Origin: Rhodococcus sp. Leaf247
GTDB taxonomy: Bacteria; Actinomycetota; Actinomycetes; Mycobacteriales; Mycobacteriaceae
Assembly: GCF_001426185.1 (NCBI RefSeq)
Contig: NZ_LMRP01000003.1
Coordinates: forward strand, 62,001-126,000
Length of the DNA stretch: 64,000 nt
Reading direction: 5' to 3'
Part shown: positions 47,113 to 57,836 of the stretch, one piece after another
Layout: each line of letters begins with the position of its first letter
Numbering within the stretch: position 1 is the first letter of the stretch
The notes under the pieces: generated by a model
The model's database searches: none
What the model saw: only the letters and a program-made list of their open reading frames with translations
Told to the model about the DNA's origin: nothing
Translations under genes and position numbers: made by a program

Positions 47113-48472
47113 GAAGTATTCGAACGCCGCGGCGCAGTCGACCGAGCTCACGGGCTCTCGGCTGCGCCGCTCGCGCGTTCCGAGCACGTCAGGCGTTCGC
47201 CGCACGGTCCTTCCGGGCGGCGTCCGTGTGGTCACCGAGTTCGTACCGGGGGTGCGGTCGGCCTCCGTCGGAGTGTGGGTCGCCGTCGGATCGCGCGACG
47301 AGGGTCGGTCCGTCGCCGGTGCCGCCCACTTCCTCGAGCATCTCCTGTTCAAGGCGACTCCCACTCGCACGGCCCTCGACATCGCCCAGGTGATGGACGG
47401 TGTCGGCGGTGAACTCAACGCCTTCACCTCGAAGGAGCACACCTGCTTCTACGCCCATGTCCTCGACGAGGACCTCCATCTGGGTCTCGATCTGGTGGCC
47501 GACGTCGTGCTGCGCGGACGGTGCAGGACCGAGGACGTCGACGTCGAACGTCAGGTGGTGCTCGAGGAGATCTCGATGCGCGACGACGATCCCGAGGATC
47601 TTCTCGGCGATGCGTTCCTGACGGCGCTCTTCGGTGACCATCCGATCGGTCGTCCGGTCATCGGCTCGGTGGAGTCCATCGAAGCGATGACGCGGAACCA
47701 GTTGCACTCCTTCCACACTCGGCGATACACGCCGCCGCGCATGGTCGTGGCAGTAGCGGGCAACATCGATCACGACGACGTGGTCGCGGGCGTTCGACGC
47801 AGCTTCGCCGACCGGATTGCGGGAGACGCCGAGCCGGCACCGCGCCGCGGGGGAACCGGGCGCATCACGACCAGACCCGCGCTGAGTCTGACCACACGCG
47901 ACAGCGAGCAGGCGCATCTGTGCCTGGGGGTGCGCGCGTTCGGACGCCACGAGGGTCATCGGTGGGCGTTGTCGGTGCTCAACACGGCCATCGGCGGTGG
48001 ACTGAGTTCACGGCTGTTCCAGGAGATCCGGGAGGAGCGCGGACTCGCCTACTCCGTGTACTCGTCGGTCGACACGTTCTCCGACACCGGGGCGTTCTCG
48101 GTGTACGCGGGTTGTCAGCCGGAGAACCTCGGAGAGGTCGCCGCTGTGATCCGCGACGTCCTCGCCTCCGTCGCGGCGGACGGGATCACCGACGCCGAAT
48201 GCGCGCGGGCGAAGGGCTCGATGCGCGGTGGACTCGTACTGGGACTGGAAGATTCAGGATCGCGGATGACGCGCATCGGTCGCAGCGAATTGAACTACGG
48301 TGACCATCGTTCCGTCGAGGAGACGCTGGCACGGATCGACCAGGTGACCAACGACGAGGTCCGTGAGGTGGCACGAGTGTTGCTGGCGCGCCCCATGGCC
48401 GCGTCGGTGGTCGGGCCGTTCAAGAAGGTGTCGTCGCTTCCCGCGTCCGTGCGGGGAGCCGTCGCGGGCTGA
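47105..48472 (+). CDS. pepR: M16-family zinc peptidase (PepR-like), probable CTG start
   Basis: The M16 insulinase-type peptidase has the inverted zinc motif HFLEH (His75 in this numbering), [20 protein letters not shown], and the C-terminal R/Y motif [20 protein letters not shown]. The homologous region begins [20 protein letters not shown], but the only ATG/GTG/TTG in frame near it is GTG 47228, which would cut off the first strand. CTG 47105, overlapping the pnp stop by 8 nt with GAGG 6 nt upstream, would give a full 455-residue protein. This start is inferred. The function of PepR is unknown beyond proteolysis. Confidence 0.82.
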
Positions 48473-48483
48473 CCCGCCCGCAC

Positions 48484-49569
48484 TCAGGCGAGGTAGACGA
48501 TCGCCTTGGCCTTGTGGCCGAGGATGCGCTTGCCGTTGTAGCGAGCGTCGATCGACACCTCGGCGGTGCGGGCGTCGGCGTCCATGGACTTGACGACGCC
48601 GTTCACGACGATGGTGGCGTGCTCGATCGGCGGCACCATCACGGGGCTGGTGAAGCGGACCGTGCACTCCTTGAGTGCGCCGGGGTCTCCCAGCCACGCG
48701 GAGACGAATCCGGTACCCAGACCCATCGTGAGCATGCCGTGGGCGACGACGGTGTCGAGATCCAGGAGAGACGCGAAGTGGTCGCTCCAGTGGACGGGGT
48801 TGTTGTCGCCGACCACACCTGCGTAGTTGATCAGGTCGCCTCGGGACAGGTCGATCGTCCGGGTCGGAAGCGCGTCTCCGACGGACACGTTCTCGAAACG
48901 CTGTCGTGCGTGGCCGCGATTCGGGACCAGAACGGGCGGGTCGAACACGGTCTCGAGGTCGTCGCCACTGGGGTTGACCCCCTCCGGATCGCTCGAGGCC
49001 GCCGGAAAGGTGAACATGCCGTTCATGACCATGCCGCGGGCGACGTCGGCGATCGAGTTGTCGCCGTCGTCGGCGCGCCCGATGAGCAGAGTCGTGTACG
49101 TGATCTGCGCGAGTTCGTTGCGCTGGTTGGTGATGACGGTCTTGGTGACCATCATGTCGCGCCCCACGACCTTGCGGAACGAGTCGAGGGACACGTCGCA
49201 CACCAGACGGTCACCGGCCAGGACCGGTGCGTAGTACTCGGCGTGCTGGTCGGTCTGCAGCATGCGGCTCAGGTCGTACCCGGTCGCGATGCGCTCGAGC
49301 AGCTTCTGCTGCGCGATGATTCCGACCAACGAGAAGAACGTCGGGGGAGCCATCAGCGCGTCGTATCCGTGCTCCCGAGCGCCCTCCTCGGTCCAGTGCA
49401 CCGGATGGAAGTCGCGGACGGCCTTGGCGTACTCGCGGACCTTCTCGCGGCCGACCTCGTAGTAGTCGTCCATGCGGTAGTGGTAACCCACCATGTCGAG
49501 GGCGTGCTGGGACGGGTCGAACGCCGCGTCGGTGGCGACGGCGTCGGATGCGAGAGTCTCAGCAGTCAT
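48484..49569 (-). CDS. Fused HadA/HadB-type (3R)-hydroxyacyl dehydratase (double hotdog)
   Basis: The 361-residue protein carries two hotdog domains. The N-terminal FAS1-type half (about 20-180) has REYAKAVRDFHPVHWTEEGA and ALMAPPTFFSLVG. The C-terminal MaoC half (about 210-340) has the catalytic motif YAGVVGDNNPVHWSDHFA and VAHGMLTMGLGTGFVSAW. The arrangement matches fused HadA/HadB dehydratases of the mycolate FAS-II cycle or related acyl-CoA hydratases. Only the second half keeps the D-x-N-P-x-H pattern. ATG 49569 is preceded by TAGGTT and 6 nt. It is convergent with the M16 gene. Confidence 0.82.
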   Translation of the reverse strand: MTAETLASDAVATDAAFDPSQHALDMVGYHYRMDDYYEVGREKVREYAKAVRDFHPVHWTEEGAREHGYDALMAPPTFFSLVGIIAQQKLLERIATGYDLSRMLQTDQHAEYYAPVLAGDRLVCDVSLDSFRKVVGRDMMVTKTVITNQRNELAQITYTTLLIGRADDGDNSIADVARGMVMNGMFTFPAASSDPEGVNPSGDDLETVFDPPVLVPNRGHARQRFENVSVGDALPTRTIDLSRGDLINYAGVVGDNNPVHWSDHFASLLDLDTVVAHGMLTMGLGTGFVSAWLGDPGALKECTVRFTSPVMVPPIEHATIVVNGVVKSMDADARTAEVSIDARYNGKRILGHKAKAIVYLA

Positions 49570-49575
49570 GATCGC

Positions 49576-49581
49576 AACCTA
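49576..49581 (-). promoter_or_regulatory. -10 box of probable leaderless HadAB-type transcript
   Basis: TAGGTT (49581 to 49576) is followed by 6 nt and ATG 49569 on the minus strand. Confidence 0.5.
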
Positions 49582-49685
49582 TCGCTGCTGTGGCGTCCGA
49601 TGACGGAACGACCGTCGACTTCGGGTGAGTCACAGTGAAACGACTCCAGGTTTGGTAACGACCACCGAAACCGGGAAACGGATTG

Positions 49686-50852
49686 CTATGCGTCGGTCGT
49701 CATCGAGGCCGCCAACGCCTTCCGTCGGCGAGTGAACGATCGCGCATTGTTCATCGCCAGGACCGCGACGACACGGTCGGCTCGCTCGTATACCGCGACG
49801 AACGAGCCGTCGTCGGGGCTGCCCTCGACCACCCGCACGTCGTCGGTGGCCTGACGACGTCCCGCGAACTGGATGCGCGCACCGTACTGATCCGACCAGA
49901 AGTACGGGAGGGTCGCTCCCTCCGGCGGTGGTTCGCCGACGATGGATCCGGCGACATGACGGGCCTGGGCGACGGCGTGCGACCAGTGCTCGCTGCGGTG
50001 GTGATCCTGGAGCACGTCGTCGAACGTGCGGGCACAGTCACCGATCGCGTAGACGCCGGGCACGGTGGTGCGGCACTGCGCATCGGTGACGAACCCGCCG
50101 TCGATCGCCAGACCGGACGCCGCCGCCCACTCGGTGTTGGGAACAGCGCCGATTCCGATCACGACGACGTCGGCCTGCAGTTCGGTGCCGTCGCCCAGGA
50201 GGACGGACGACACGGCGCCGCCGTGCCCCTGCAGGGAATCCACGGCGGCACCCAGTAGCACGGTCACGCCGTTCGCACGGTGGAGGTCGACGCAGATCGC
50301 CGCCATGTTCAGTCCCAGGGGACCGGACAGTGGCTGGGTCGATGCTTCCACGATCGTGACCGTGATCCCGAGGGATGCTGCGGTGGATGCCACCTCGGCT
50401 CCGATGAAGCCGGCACCGATCACCACCATCGTCCGCGCCGTGGCCATCGACTCACGCAGGGCCGTCGCGTCGTCGAGGGTTCGCAACGTGTGGACACCGC
50501 GGAGTTCGGCCGCGCCGAGCAGTGTCCGCGCTCTCGCGCCCGTCGCGATCACCGCGACATCGGCCGACAGTTCGCGACCGTCGGACAACGTCACCGTGCG
50601 TCCGCTGATGTCCACCGCCGCGGTGCCGAGAATCCACTCGATGTCGGACGTGTCGGCGTCGGGCGTCAACCACGGGTCGGCGGTCGAATCCTTCAGGAAG
50701 GCCTTGGACAGCGGAGGCCGATCGTAGGGCCGATGAGGTTCGTCGCCGACCACGGTGATGCTGCCGGAGAAGCCCCGCTCGCGTAACTCCGTCGCCACGG
50801 TGGCTCCGGCGAGGGACGCGCCGACGACGAGGACGGACCGGGTTGCCGTCAC
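49686..50852 (-). CDS. FAD-dependent ferredoxin/Rieske reductase
   Basis: The 388-residue flavoprotein has an N-terminal FAD motif (VLVVGASLAGATVATELRE), RPYDRPPLSKAFL, the NAD(P)H motif VVIGAGFIGAEVASTAASLG, the second FAD motif GVYAIGDCAR, and a C-terminal reductase domain (YFWSDQYGARIQFAGR). This is the class that reduces Rieske ferredoxins of multicomponent oxygenases. It overlaps the Rieske ferredoxin gene by 4 nt (GTGA). In this locus it is the likely electron donor to the betaine oxygenase on the other strand, an inference from context. Confidence 0.88.
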   Translation of the reverse strand: MTATRSVLVVGASLAGATVATELRERGFSGSITVVGDEPHRPYDRPPLSKAFLKDSTADPWLTPDADTSDIEWILGTAAVDISGRTVTLSDGRELSADVAVIATGARARTLLGAAELRGVHTLRTLDDATALRESMATARTMVVIGAGFIGAEVASTAASLGITVTIVEASTQPLSGPLGLNMAAICVDLHRANGVTVLLGAAVDSLQGHGGAVSSVLLGDGTELQADVVVIGIGAVPNTEWAAASGLAIDGGFVTDAQCRTTVPGVYAIGDCARTFDDVLQDHHRSEHWSHAVAQARHVAGSIVGEPPPEGATLPYFWSDQYGARIQFAGRRQATDDVRVVEGSPDDGSFVAVYERADRVVAVLAMNNARSFTRRRKALAASMTTDA

Positions 50853-51178
50853 GAGGAGGGAAGGTCGAGCACGATCGAGCCGTCGTCCACGTGCACCGCG
50901 TAGGTCCGCACCGGCGTCTTCGCGGGCGCGCCGGACGGAACGCCGGTGCGCAGGTCGAAGCATGCTTCGTGCAGAGGGCACTCGACGGCGCAGTTCTCGA
51001 CCCAGCCGTCGGCGAGCGACGCGTCCTGATGGGTGCAGGTGTCGTCGATGGCGAAGATGCCGTCGTCCGTGTGGAAGACCGAGATGGGGGTGTGGCCCGG
51101 CGGTGTCACGGTGACCACCTCGCCCGGCGGGAGCGCCGACGTGGAACAGACGGCGACGCGATGAACGGTGTCCGGCAT
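50849..51178 (-). CDS. Rieske [2Fe-2S] ferredoxin
   Basis: The 109-residue protein is a single Rieske domain with ligands in CTHQDASLADG (Cys, His) and CAVECPLHEACFDL (CPLH). It lacks a membrane anchor, so it is a soluble electron carrier of the oxygenase type. The start is ATG 51178, after AGGGAGG. It leads a two-gene operon with the reductase and is divergent from the dimethylglycine oxidase gene across the shared operator region. Confidence 0.9.
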   Translation of the reverse strand: MPDTVHRVAVCSTSALPPGEVVTVTPPGHTPISVFHTDDGIFAIDDTCTHQDASLADGWVENCAVECPLHEACFDLRTGVPSGAPAKTPVRTYAVHVDDGSIVLDLPSS

Positions 51179-51205
51179 GAAGGCCTCCCTGATGTCGATC
51201 GACGA

Positions 51206-51373
51206 GTTGCGGTCGGCGCAACAATCATCGAACTGCGCAACACCTTGCACCAGGAGAGTCCACACGTCAATCGCTGAGTCGGTGTGTCGGACCACAGCGT
51301 GCCGGGTTGACAGAGGAGTCGCGAAGGCCGATCGTCTGTTGCGTAATCCAGCATGCGTTGCGTCCATCGCAAC
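51206..51373. promoter_or_regulatory. Divergent control region with mirrored GTTGCG-N5-CGCAAC operators
   Basis: Two identical palindromes, GTTGCG-N5-CGCAAC, lie at 51206-51222 and 51357-51373. A half-site, CGCAAC at 51236-51241 or GTTGCG at 51338-51343, lies 19 bp on the promoter side of each. Minus-strand promoter: TTGACG (51270-51265), 17 bp, CAAGGT (51247-51242). Plus-strand promoter: TTGACA (51307-51312), 17 bp, GATCGT (51330-51335). In both directions the half-site falls at the transcription start and the palindrome at about +13 to +31, which suggests one repressor acting on both operons. GGAGG (51391-51395) precedes GTG 51402. Confidence 0.7.
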
Positions 51374-51401
51374 TACAAGGATCAGCACTCGGAGGACACT
51401 C

Positions 51402-53885
51402 GTGGCACCACGCACCGTCACACCCCACGTCGTCGTGATCGGCGCGGGAATCGTCGGGACCTCGCTGGCGGACGAACTGACGATGCGCGGATGGTGCAAC
51501 GTCACGGTCCTCGACCAGGGTCCGCTGTTCTCCACGGGCGGCTCGACCTCGCACGCACCCGGGCTGGTCTTCCAGACCAATCCGTCCCGCTCGATGGCGC
51601 ACTTCGCCTCCTACACCGCCGACAAGTTCCGACGACTCACGCACGAGGGCGAACCGTGCTTCGACACGCTCGGCGGACTCGAGGTGGCCACCACGCCGGC
51701 GCGCTGGGCGGACCTGCAGCGCAAAGCGGGCTGGGCTCGATCGTGGGGCATCGACGGACACCTCGTCGACTCGGCGACCGCAGCGGAGTTGCACCCACTT
51801 CTCGACCGTGACCGTGTACTCGGTGCCTTCCACACTCCCACCGACGGACTGGCACGCGCAGTCAGGGCAGCCGCCGCCCAGGCCACGGCGGCCACCGCGC
51901 GTGGCGCGGTGTTCCGAGGACACAGCCCGGTCACCGAGATCCTCACCGCCGGCGGGCGCGTCACGGGAGTGCGAACACCCCACGGCGACATCGCCGCCGA
52001 CATCGTCGTGTCCGCTGCCGGCTTCTGGGGAGCCGAACTGGGCCGCACGGTCGGACTGACCGTTCCCCTGGTCCCCATGGCGCACCAGTACGCGTACACG
52101 GGCCGGATCGACGCGCTGGTGGGACGCAACCACGGCGACTCCGATGCGAGCCTGCCGATCCTTCGGCACCAGGACGGCGACCTCTACTACCGCGAGCACG
52201 GTGACCGCATCGGCATCGGGTACTACGGACACGACCCGATGCCGGCGGACATGAGCACCCTCTCCTGGGCCGACGACGGCGATTCCTCGTCCGTCCTGCC
52301 GCCACCCATGCCGTCGATGCTCCCGTTCACCGAGGACGACTTCGCGCCCGCGTGGCTGGAATCGACCGGCCTGCTGCCCGCCCTGGGGGACTCGAAGGTG
52401 GAGTCGGGCTTCAACGGCATCTTCTCCTTCACACCCGACGGGCAGTCCATCGTCGGCGAACACCGGGACCTGGCCGGGTTCTGGGTCGCCGAGGCCGTGT
52501 GGGTCACGCATTCGGCCGGCATCGCACGAGCGGTGGCGCAGACCATGATCGACGGCAGCTCCGAGGTCGACCTGCACGAGTCCGACCTGTACCGCTTCGA
52601 AGCCGCCGAGCGCAGTCCCGCGTTCATCGCCACGACCAGCGCGCAGGCTTTCGTCGAGGTGTACGACGTGATCCACCCCCGTCAGCAGCGATCGGCTCTG
52701 CGCGGTCTGCGCCGCAGCCCGTTCCACGCGGCAGAGGTGGCCCTGGGAGCCGAATTCGTGCAGGGCGGGGCCTGGGAGCGGCCCGCCTGGTACGAGAGCA
52801 ACAGATCCGAACTCGACGACCTCGTGGCTCGGGGCATGCACATCCCTGCCCGTGACGAGTGGTCGGCGCGTCACTTCTCGGACATCGCGGTCGCCGAAGC
52901 CGTCGTCACCAGATCCAGGGTCGCGATGTTCGACATGACACCGCTGACCCGCTACGACGTCGAGGGCCCCGGAGCCGCGCAGTTCCTGCAGGACGTGACC
53001 ACGAACAACGTCGACACGACCGTCGGCCGGGTGACGTACACGCTGGTGCTCGACGACAACGGCGGCGTGCGCAGCGATCTGACCGTGGCCCGGCTGGCTC
53101 CCGACCACTACCGGGTCGGCGCGAACGGACCTCTCGATCTCGACTGGTTGACGCGTCGGGCACGGGAGACGGACGGCGCCGTCACCGTCCGCGACGTCAC
53201 CGGAGCGACGTGTTGCATCGGCGTCTGGGGACCGCGGGCGCGCGACATGGTGGCACCCGTTGCCGACGCCGATCTCTCGCACACGGCATTCGGGTACTTC
53301 CGCGCGGTGCAGACGTACCTGGGCGCCGTCCCGGTGACGATGCTCCGCGTGTCGTACGTCGGCGAGTTGGGGTGGGAGATCTACACCGACGCCGAGTACG
53401 GCGGCGCGCTGTGGGACCTGTTGTGGGACTGCGGGACACCGCACGGCGTGATCGCGGCCGGCCGTCTGGCATTCGACAGCCTGCGGCTCGAGAAGGGCTA
53501 CCGGGCCTGGGGCCACGACATGACCTCGGAGCACACTCCGATCGAGGCGGGCGTGGAGTTCGCCGTGAAGTCGTCGAAGGACTTCGTAGGCAAGGCGGCG
53601 CTCGCGACGCGCGAGGCCACGCAGCGACTCCGCACCCTGGTGTTCGACGACGCCGACTCCGTGGTCCTGGGCAAGGAACCGGTCTCGATCGGCGACTCGG
53701 TGGTGGGATACGTCACCAGCGCGGGATGGTCGGCGACGATCGGTCGGTGCATCGCCTACGCGTGGCTGCCGATCGGCGCCGAGCCGGGCGCCGCGGTGAC
53801 GGTGTCCTATTTCGACAGACAGTACGACGCGGTGGTCGCCGAGGACGCCGTCGTCGACCCCGCCGGCCACCTGATCAGGAGATGA
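51402..53885 (+). CDS. Dimethylglycine oxidase-type FAD/GcvT protein
   Basis: The 827-residue protein has an N-terminal DAO flavin domain (GAGIVG, residues 14-19) and the segment [17 protein letters not shown] with His51, the site of covalent FAD attachment in Arthrobacter dimethylglycine oxidase. Next is an FAO_M linker, then GcvT domains from about residue 470 ([37 protein letters not shown]). Such enzymes oxidise dimethylglycine to sarcosine and pass the methyl carbon to tetrahydrofolate. GTG 51402 is supported by GGAGG. It is followed by a sarcosine-oxidase gene with ATGA overlap, consistent with the pathway. Confidence 0.88.
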   Translation: MAPRTVTPHVVVIGAGIVGTSLADELTMRGWCNVTVLDQGPLFSTGGSTSHAPGLVFQTNPSRSMAHFASYTADKFRRLTHEGEPCFDTLGGLEVATTPARWADLQRKAGWARSWGIDGHLVDSATAAELHPLLDRDRVLGAFHTPTDGLARAVRAAAAQATAATARGAVFRGHSPVTEILTAGGRVTGVRTPHGDIAADIVVSAAGFWGAELGRTVGLTVPLVPMAHQYAYTGRIDALVGRNHGDSDASLPILRHQDGDLYYREHGDRIGIGYYGHDPMPADMSTLSWADDGDSSSVLPPPMPSMLPFTEDDFAPAWLESTGLLPALGDSKVESGFNGIFSFTPDGQSIVGEHRDLAGFWVAEAVWVTHSAGIARAVAQTMIDGSSEVDLHESDLYRFEAAERSPAFIATTSAQAFVEVYDVIHPRQQRSALRGLRRSPFHAAEVALGAEFVQGGAWERPAWYESNRSELDDLVARGMHIPARDEWSARHFSDIAVAEAVVTRSRVAMFDMTPLTRYDVEGPGAAQFLQDVTTNNVDTTVGRVTYTLVLDDNGGVRSDLTVARLAPDHYRVGANGPLDLDWLTRRARETDGAVTVRDVTGATCCIGVWGPRARDMVAPVADADLSHTAFGYFRAVQTYLGAVPVTMLRVSYVGELGWEIYTDAEYGGALWDLLWDCGTPHGVIAAGRLAFDSLRLEKGYRAWGHDMTSEHTPIEAGVEFAVKSSKDFVGKAALATREATQRLRTLVFDDADSVVLGKEPVSIGDSVVGYVTSAGWSATIGRCIAYAWLPIGAEPGAAVTVSYFDRQYDAVVAEDAVVDPAGHLIRR

Positions 53886-55054
53886 GCACCGTGAGTTACG
53901 ACGTCATCGTCATCGGCCTCGGCGGCATGGGCAGCGCCGCCGCCTTCCACCTCGCCGACCGTGGGCAACGCGTCCTGGGCCTCGAGAAGTTCACACCCGC
54001 GCACGACAAGGGCTCGAGCCACGGTGGGTCGCGCATCATCCGCCAGTCGTACTTCGAGAACCCGGCCTACGTCCCGTTGCTGCTGCGGTCCTACGAGTTG
54101 TGGGAGCAGTTGAAGCAGGAGTCGGCCCGTGAGGTCTACCGGGTGACCGGGGGACTGTTCATCGGGCGGGAAACGTCCGTCACGTTCGCCGGGTCGCTGC
54201 TCGCCTCACGCCAGTGGTCGCTGCCGCACGAAATTCTCGACGCCCAGCAGGTGCGCGATGCATTCCCCACCTTCGATCCGAACTCCGACGAGGTGGCGCT
54301 GTACGAGGCCGCCGCGGGATTCGCCCGGCCCGAGCTGACCGTGCAGGCTCACCTCGATCTGGCGGAGAACCGTGGGGCCACGCTGCGGTTCGGGGAGACG
54401 GTGCTGTCCTGGGAGGAGTCCGGGGGAGGCGTCACCGTCGTCACCGACAAGGGGACCTACACCGCGGGGCAGGTCGTCATCTGCCCCGGCGCCTGGGCGC
54501 CCGGCCTGCTCGAGCAGTTCTCCGTCCCCATCGTCGTGGAACGGCAGCTCCTGCACTGGTTCGGTCCCTCCGCGGGAACCGCCGCGTACGAGAAGAATCC
54601 GATCTTCATCCACGAGGCGACCGACGGCATGCAGGACTACGGGTTCCCCGCCATCGACGGTCCCGACGGCGGTGTGAAGGTGGCGTTCTTCCGCAAGGGA
54701 ATCGAATGCACTCCGGACACCATCGACCGGACCGTGTATCCGCACGAGATCGAGGACATGCAGGCGCGGGTCCTGCAGACGGTCCCCGGTCTCGACGGGC
54801 CCCATATCCACTCGGCCACATGCATGTACTCCAACACTCCGGACGAACACTTCGTGATCGCGCGTCATCCCGAAGCCACGAATGTGACCGTGGCGTGCGG
54901 TTTTTCGGGCCACGGGTTCAAGTTCGTACCCGTGGTCGGGGAGATCCTGGCGGACCTCGCGACGACCGGTTCCACCGATCATCCCATCGCACTCTTCGAC
55001 CCTCGGCGCCTCGACTCTTCGGGCCTGGACACTCAGAGAATGGTGACCACATGA
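53882..55054 (+). CDS. Monomeric sarcosine oxidase / N-methyl amino acid oxidase
   Basis: The 390-residue flavoprotein has [20 protein letters not shown], the substrate-arginine motif [16 protein letters not shown] and [13 protein letters not shown], whose Cys314 corresponds to the covalent-FAD cysteine of monomeric sarcosine oxidase. Length equals the family norm. N-methyltryptophan oxidase (SolA) is the near alternative. Between dimethylglycine oxidase and a betaine demethylase, sarcosine to glycine is the most likely reaction. It overlaps both neighbours by 4 nt (ATGA). Confidence 0.87.
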   Translation: MSTVSYDVIVIGLGGMGSAAAFHLADRGQRVLGLEKFTPAHDKGSSHGGSRIIRQSYFENPAYVPLLLRSYELWEQLKQESAREVYRVTGGLFIGRETSVTFAGSLLASRQWSLPHEILDAQQVRDAFPTFDPNSDEVALYEAAAGFARPELTVQAHLDLAENRGATLRFGETVLSWEESGGGVTVVTDKGTYTAGQVVICPGAWAPGLLEQFSVPIVVERQLLHWFGPSAGTAAYEKNPIFIHEATDGMQDYGFPAIDGPDGGVKVAFFRKGIECTPDTIDRTVYPHEIEDMQARVLQTVPGLDGPHIHSATCMYSNTPDEHFVIARHPEATNVTVACGFSGHGFKFVPVVGEILADLATTGSTDHPIALFDPRRLDSSGLDTQRMVTT

Positions 55055-56199
55055 CGACGCTCGACACCGGAACTGCCGGAACAGGATCGCTGATCCGGAC
55101 CCTGCCCGGTTCCTGGTACACGAGCGCGGACATCTTCGCGGCGGAGCAGGAGCACGTCTTCGAGGCGATGTGGTTCTGCGCCGTGCGCAGTGCCGACCTT
55201 CCCACTCCCGGCGCTTTCCGACGCGTCGACGTCGGACGGGAGAGCGTCCTCGTGGTCCGCGGGCGGGACGGGCAGCTGCGCGCGTTCCTGAACGTGTGCC
55301 GGCACCGCGGCGCGCAGATCTGCACCGAAGAGTCGGGAACGGTGACCAGGAACCTGCGGTGCCCGTACCACGCGTGGACCTATGGGCTCGACGGCAAACT
55401 CGTTGCCGCACCGAACCTGTCGTCGCTGTCCGACGCACAGGGTGCTCCGTTGAACCGCACGGAATGGGGCCTGACACCCGTCGCCCTGCGTGAATGGGCG
55501 GGATACGCGTGGTTGTGCGTCTCCGACGATCCGCCGTCCTTCGAGGAGGACGTCATCGGTGCGGTTACCGAGCGGCTGGGCGAGGCGGAGGCGATCGACC
55601 GATACGACATCGCGTCGCTGGAACTGGGACGACGCGAGACTTACGACGTGGCGGCCAACTGGAAGCTCATCGTCGAGAATTTCATGGAGTGCTATCACTG
55701 CGCCACCATCCACCCCGAACTGACGGAGGTCCTGCCCGAGTTCGCGGACGGGCTCGCCGCCCAGTACTTCGTCGGACACGGCGCCGAGTTCGGCGCCGAC
55801 GTGGAGGGATTCACGGTGGACGGGTCCCCGGGGTTCGACGCGCTGCCCACGCTGACCGAAGATCAGGACCGTCGGTACTACGCCATCACCGTCAAGCCCA
55901 CCGTCTTCGTCAACCTCGTGCCCGACCACGTCATCCTGCACCGGATGTTCCCGGTCTCGGCGGACCGGACCATCGTCGAGTGCGACTGGCTCTACACCGG
56001 GGACGTCGTCGCGTCGGGCAGGGACGTGAGTCGATCGGTCGAGCTGTTCCATCGCGTCAATCTGCAGGATTTCGACGCATGTGAGCGAACTCAACCGGCG
56101 ATGAGCTCACGGGCCTACCGTGACGGGGGCGTGCTGGTTCCTGCCGAGCATCACATCGGCCTCTTCCACGACTGGCTCGTCGCACGACTGCAGGGGTGA
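55051..56199 (+). CDS. gbcA: Rieske oxygenase, glycine betaine demethylase-like (GbcA type)
   Basis: The 382-residue oxygenase has the Rieske ligands CRHRG (Cys83, His85) and CPYHAW (Cys104, His107). The mononuclear iron site is in [20 protein letters not shown] (His216 and His221). It belongs to the choline monooxygenase/GbcA/carnitine-type group. Context with dimethylglycine and sarcosine oxidases makes betaine to dimethylglycine plus formaldehyde the best fit; stachydrine or carnitine demethylation are alternatives. No gbcB-type reductase is adjacent; the divergent ferredoxin and reductase probably serve it. Confidence 0.82.
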   Translation: MTTLDTGTAGTGSLIRTLPGSWYTSADIFAAEQEHVFEAMWFCAVRSADLPTPGAFRRVDVGRESVLVVRGRDGQLRAFLNVCRHRGAQICTEESGTVTRNLRCPYHAWTYGLDGKLVAAPNLSSLSDAQGAPLNRTEWGLTPVALREWAGYAWLCVSDDPPSFEEDVIGAVTERLGEAEAIDRYDIASLELGRRETYDVAANWKLIVENFMECYHCATIHPELTEVLPEFADGLAAQYFVGHGAEFGADVEGFTVDGSPGFDALPTLTEDQDRRYYAITVKPTVFVNLVPDHVILHRMFPVSADRTIVECDWLYTGDVVASGRDVSRSVELFHRVNLQDFDACERTQPAMSSRAYRDGGVLVPAEHHIGLFHDWLVARLQG

Positions 56200-56222
56200 C
56201 CGATCGGTGAGAGGGTGGGGCA

Positions 56223-57758
56223 GTGAACCTGGAGAACGAGCACGACACCGACTTCGATGCCACACTGTTCGACCGCGTACTCCTCATCGGGGGTGAGTGG
56301 GTCTCCGCCACGTCGGGTGAGACACGGGACCTCGTCGACCCCGCCACCGGCAGCGTTCTGGTCGCCGTCGACGAAGCATCGCCGGACGACGCGCGCGCTG
56401 CGGTCGCGGCTGCTCGGTCCGCGTTCGACGTCGGCGACTGGCCGGCGACGCCGATGGCCGATCGCTGCGCGCTGCTCGAGCGGGTCGCTGATCTCCTGCA
56501 GCGGGACAAGGAGCGACTCTCGCTCATCGAAACCCTCGACACCGGAAAGACCCTCGCGGAGAGCCGGATAGACATCGACGACGTCACGTCGGTCTTCCGG
56601 TACTACGCCCAGCTGGCCGCCGTGTCGAGCGATCGACTCGTCGACGTCGGCAACCCCGCCGTCATCTCGCGCGTCGTGCACGAGCCCATCGGTGTCTGCG
56701 TGATGATCGCGCCGTGGAACTACCCCCTGTTGCAGATCTCCTGGAAGATTGCTCCCGCTCTCGCGGCGGGCTGCACGATGGTGCTCAAGCCCAGTGAGGT
56801 CACCCCGCTCAGTACCATCGCCTTCGCGCATCTGCTGGAGGAGGCGGGCGTGCCGGCAGGCGTCGTCAATCTGGTGCAGGGGAGCGGCGCCACCATCGGC
56901 TCGTCGCTGACCGACAACCCCGATGTCGACTTCGTCTCCTTCACCGGCGGACTTGCCACCGGCAGCGCCATCCTGGCGAGCGCCGCACCCCACGTCACGA
57001 AGGTCGCCGTGGAACTCGGCGGCAAGAACCCCCACATCGTGTTCGCCGACGCAGCCGACGAGGCGAGCTTCGACGCATCCGTCGACCAGGTGCTCACCGG
57101 TGTGTTCCTGCATTCCGGTCAGGTGTGTTCGGCGGGAACGAGGTTGATCGTCGAGAGCTCGGTGGCGGATCGATTCGTCGACGAGATCGTGCGACGGGCC
57201 GAGGCCATCAGGATGGGCCCGGGCATCGATCCCGCCAGCGAGACGGGACCTCTGGTCTCGACCACACAACGCGAGAAGATGGAGAAGTTCGTCGAGACCG
57301 CCCTCGCCGAGGGTGCCCAGCTGCGCACGGGTGGACGAGCCCCGTCCGATCCTGCGCTCGCGGACGGAAGTTACTTCCTCCCCACCGTGTTCGACCACTG
57401 CTCACGCGAGATGGATATCGTGCAGCTCGAGACGTTCGGGCCCATACTGACGGTCGAGCGCTTCGACACCGAGGCCGAGGCGCTCCGGCTGGGGAACGAC
57501 ACCGCGTACGGACTCGCGGCGGGCGTTCGCACCAACGATCCCGAGCGCGGCGAGCGCATGGTGCGCGGGCTGCGCCACGGAACCGTGTGGCTCAACGACT
57601 TCGGGTACTACACCGCCGCCGCCGAGTGGGGTGGTTACAAGAAGTCGGGTAACGGCCGCGAGTTGGGACCCGCGGGGTTGCACGAGTACCAGGAGACCAA
57701 GCACATCTGGAACAACACCGCGTCGCCGCGAGCGGACTGGTTCGGCGCCGGCGGGTAG
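56223..57758 (+). CDS. Aldehyde dehydrogenase, betaine-aldehyde type
   Basis: The 511-residue NAD(P)+-dependent dehydrogenase has the Rossmann segment IAPWNYPLLQISWKIAPALA, KPSEVTPLSTIAFAHLLEEA, FTGGLATGSAIL, the general base in VELGGKNPHIVF and the nucleophile in HSGQVCSAGTRLIVE. It most resembles betaine aldehyde and aminoaldehyde dehydrogenases. It would convert betaine aldehyde, made by the GMC enzyme of this operon, to glycine betaine. The start is GTG 56223, 23 bp after the oxygenase. Confidence 0.85.
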   Translation: MNLENEHDTDFDATLFDRVLLIGGEWVSATSGETRDLVDPATGSVLVAVDEASPDDARAAVAAARSAFDVGDWPATPMADRCALLERVADLLQRDKERLSLIETLDTGKTLAESRIDIDDVTSVFRYYAQLAAVSSDRLVDVGNPAVISRVVHEPIGVCVMIAPWNYPLLQISWKIAPALAAGCTMVLKPSEVTPLSTIAFAHLLEEAGVPAGVVNLVQGSGATIGSSLTDNPDVDFVSFTGGLATGSAILASAAPHVTKVAVELGGKNPHIVFADAADEASFDASVDQVLTGVFLHSGQVCSAGTRLIVESSVADRFVDEIVRRAEAIRMGPGIDPASETGPLVSTTQREKMEKFVETALAEGAQLRTGGRAPSDPALADGSYFLPTVFDHCSREMDIVQLETFGPILTVERFDTEAEALRLGNDTAYGLAAGVRTNDPERGERMVRGLRHGTVWLNDFGYYTAAAEWGGYKKSGNGRELGPAGLHEYQETKHIWNNTASPRADWFGAGG

Positions 57759-57787
57759 GCCGGAATTCGGCAAGCGGGTAGGCCGGA
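57751..57787 (+). repeat. 14-bp direct repeat at the aldehyde dehydrogenase/permease junction
   Basis: GCGGGTAGGCCGGA occurs at 57751-57764, where it includes the TAG stop, and again at 57774-57787. The 78-bp gap also holds GCCG/CGGC and GGCCGGCC dyads, so the mRNA here may fold. It may be a small tandem duplication or a processing site. Confidence 0.55.
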
Positions 57788-57836
57788 GGCCGGCCGGAAT
57801 CGGACGTTCATTCACTTCTCACACGAGCGAGGCGAC

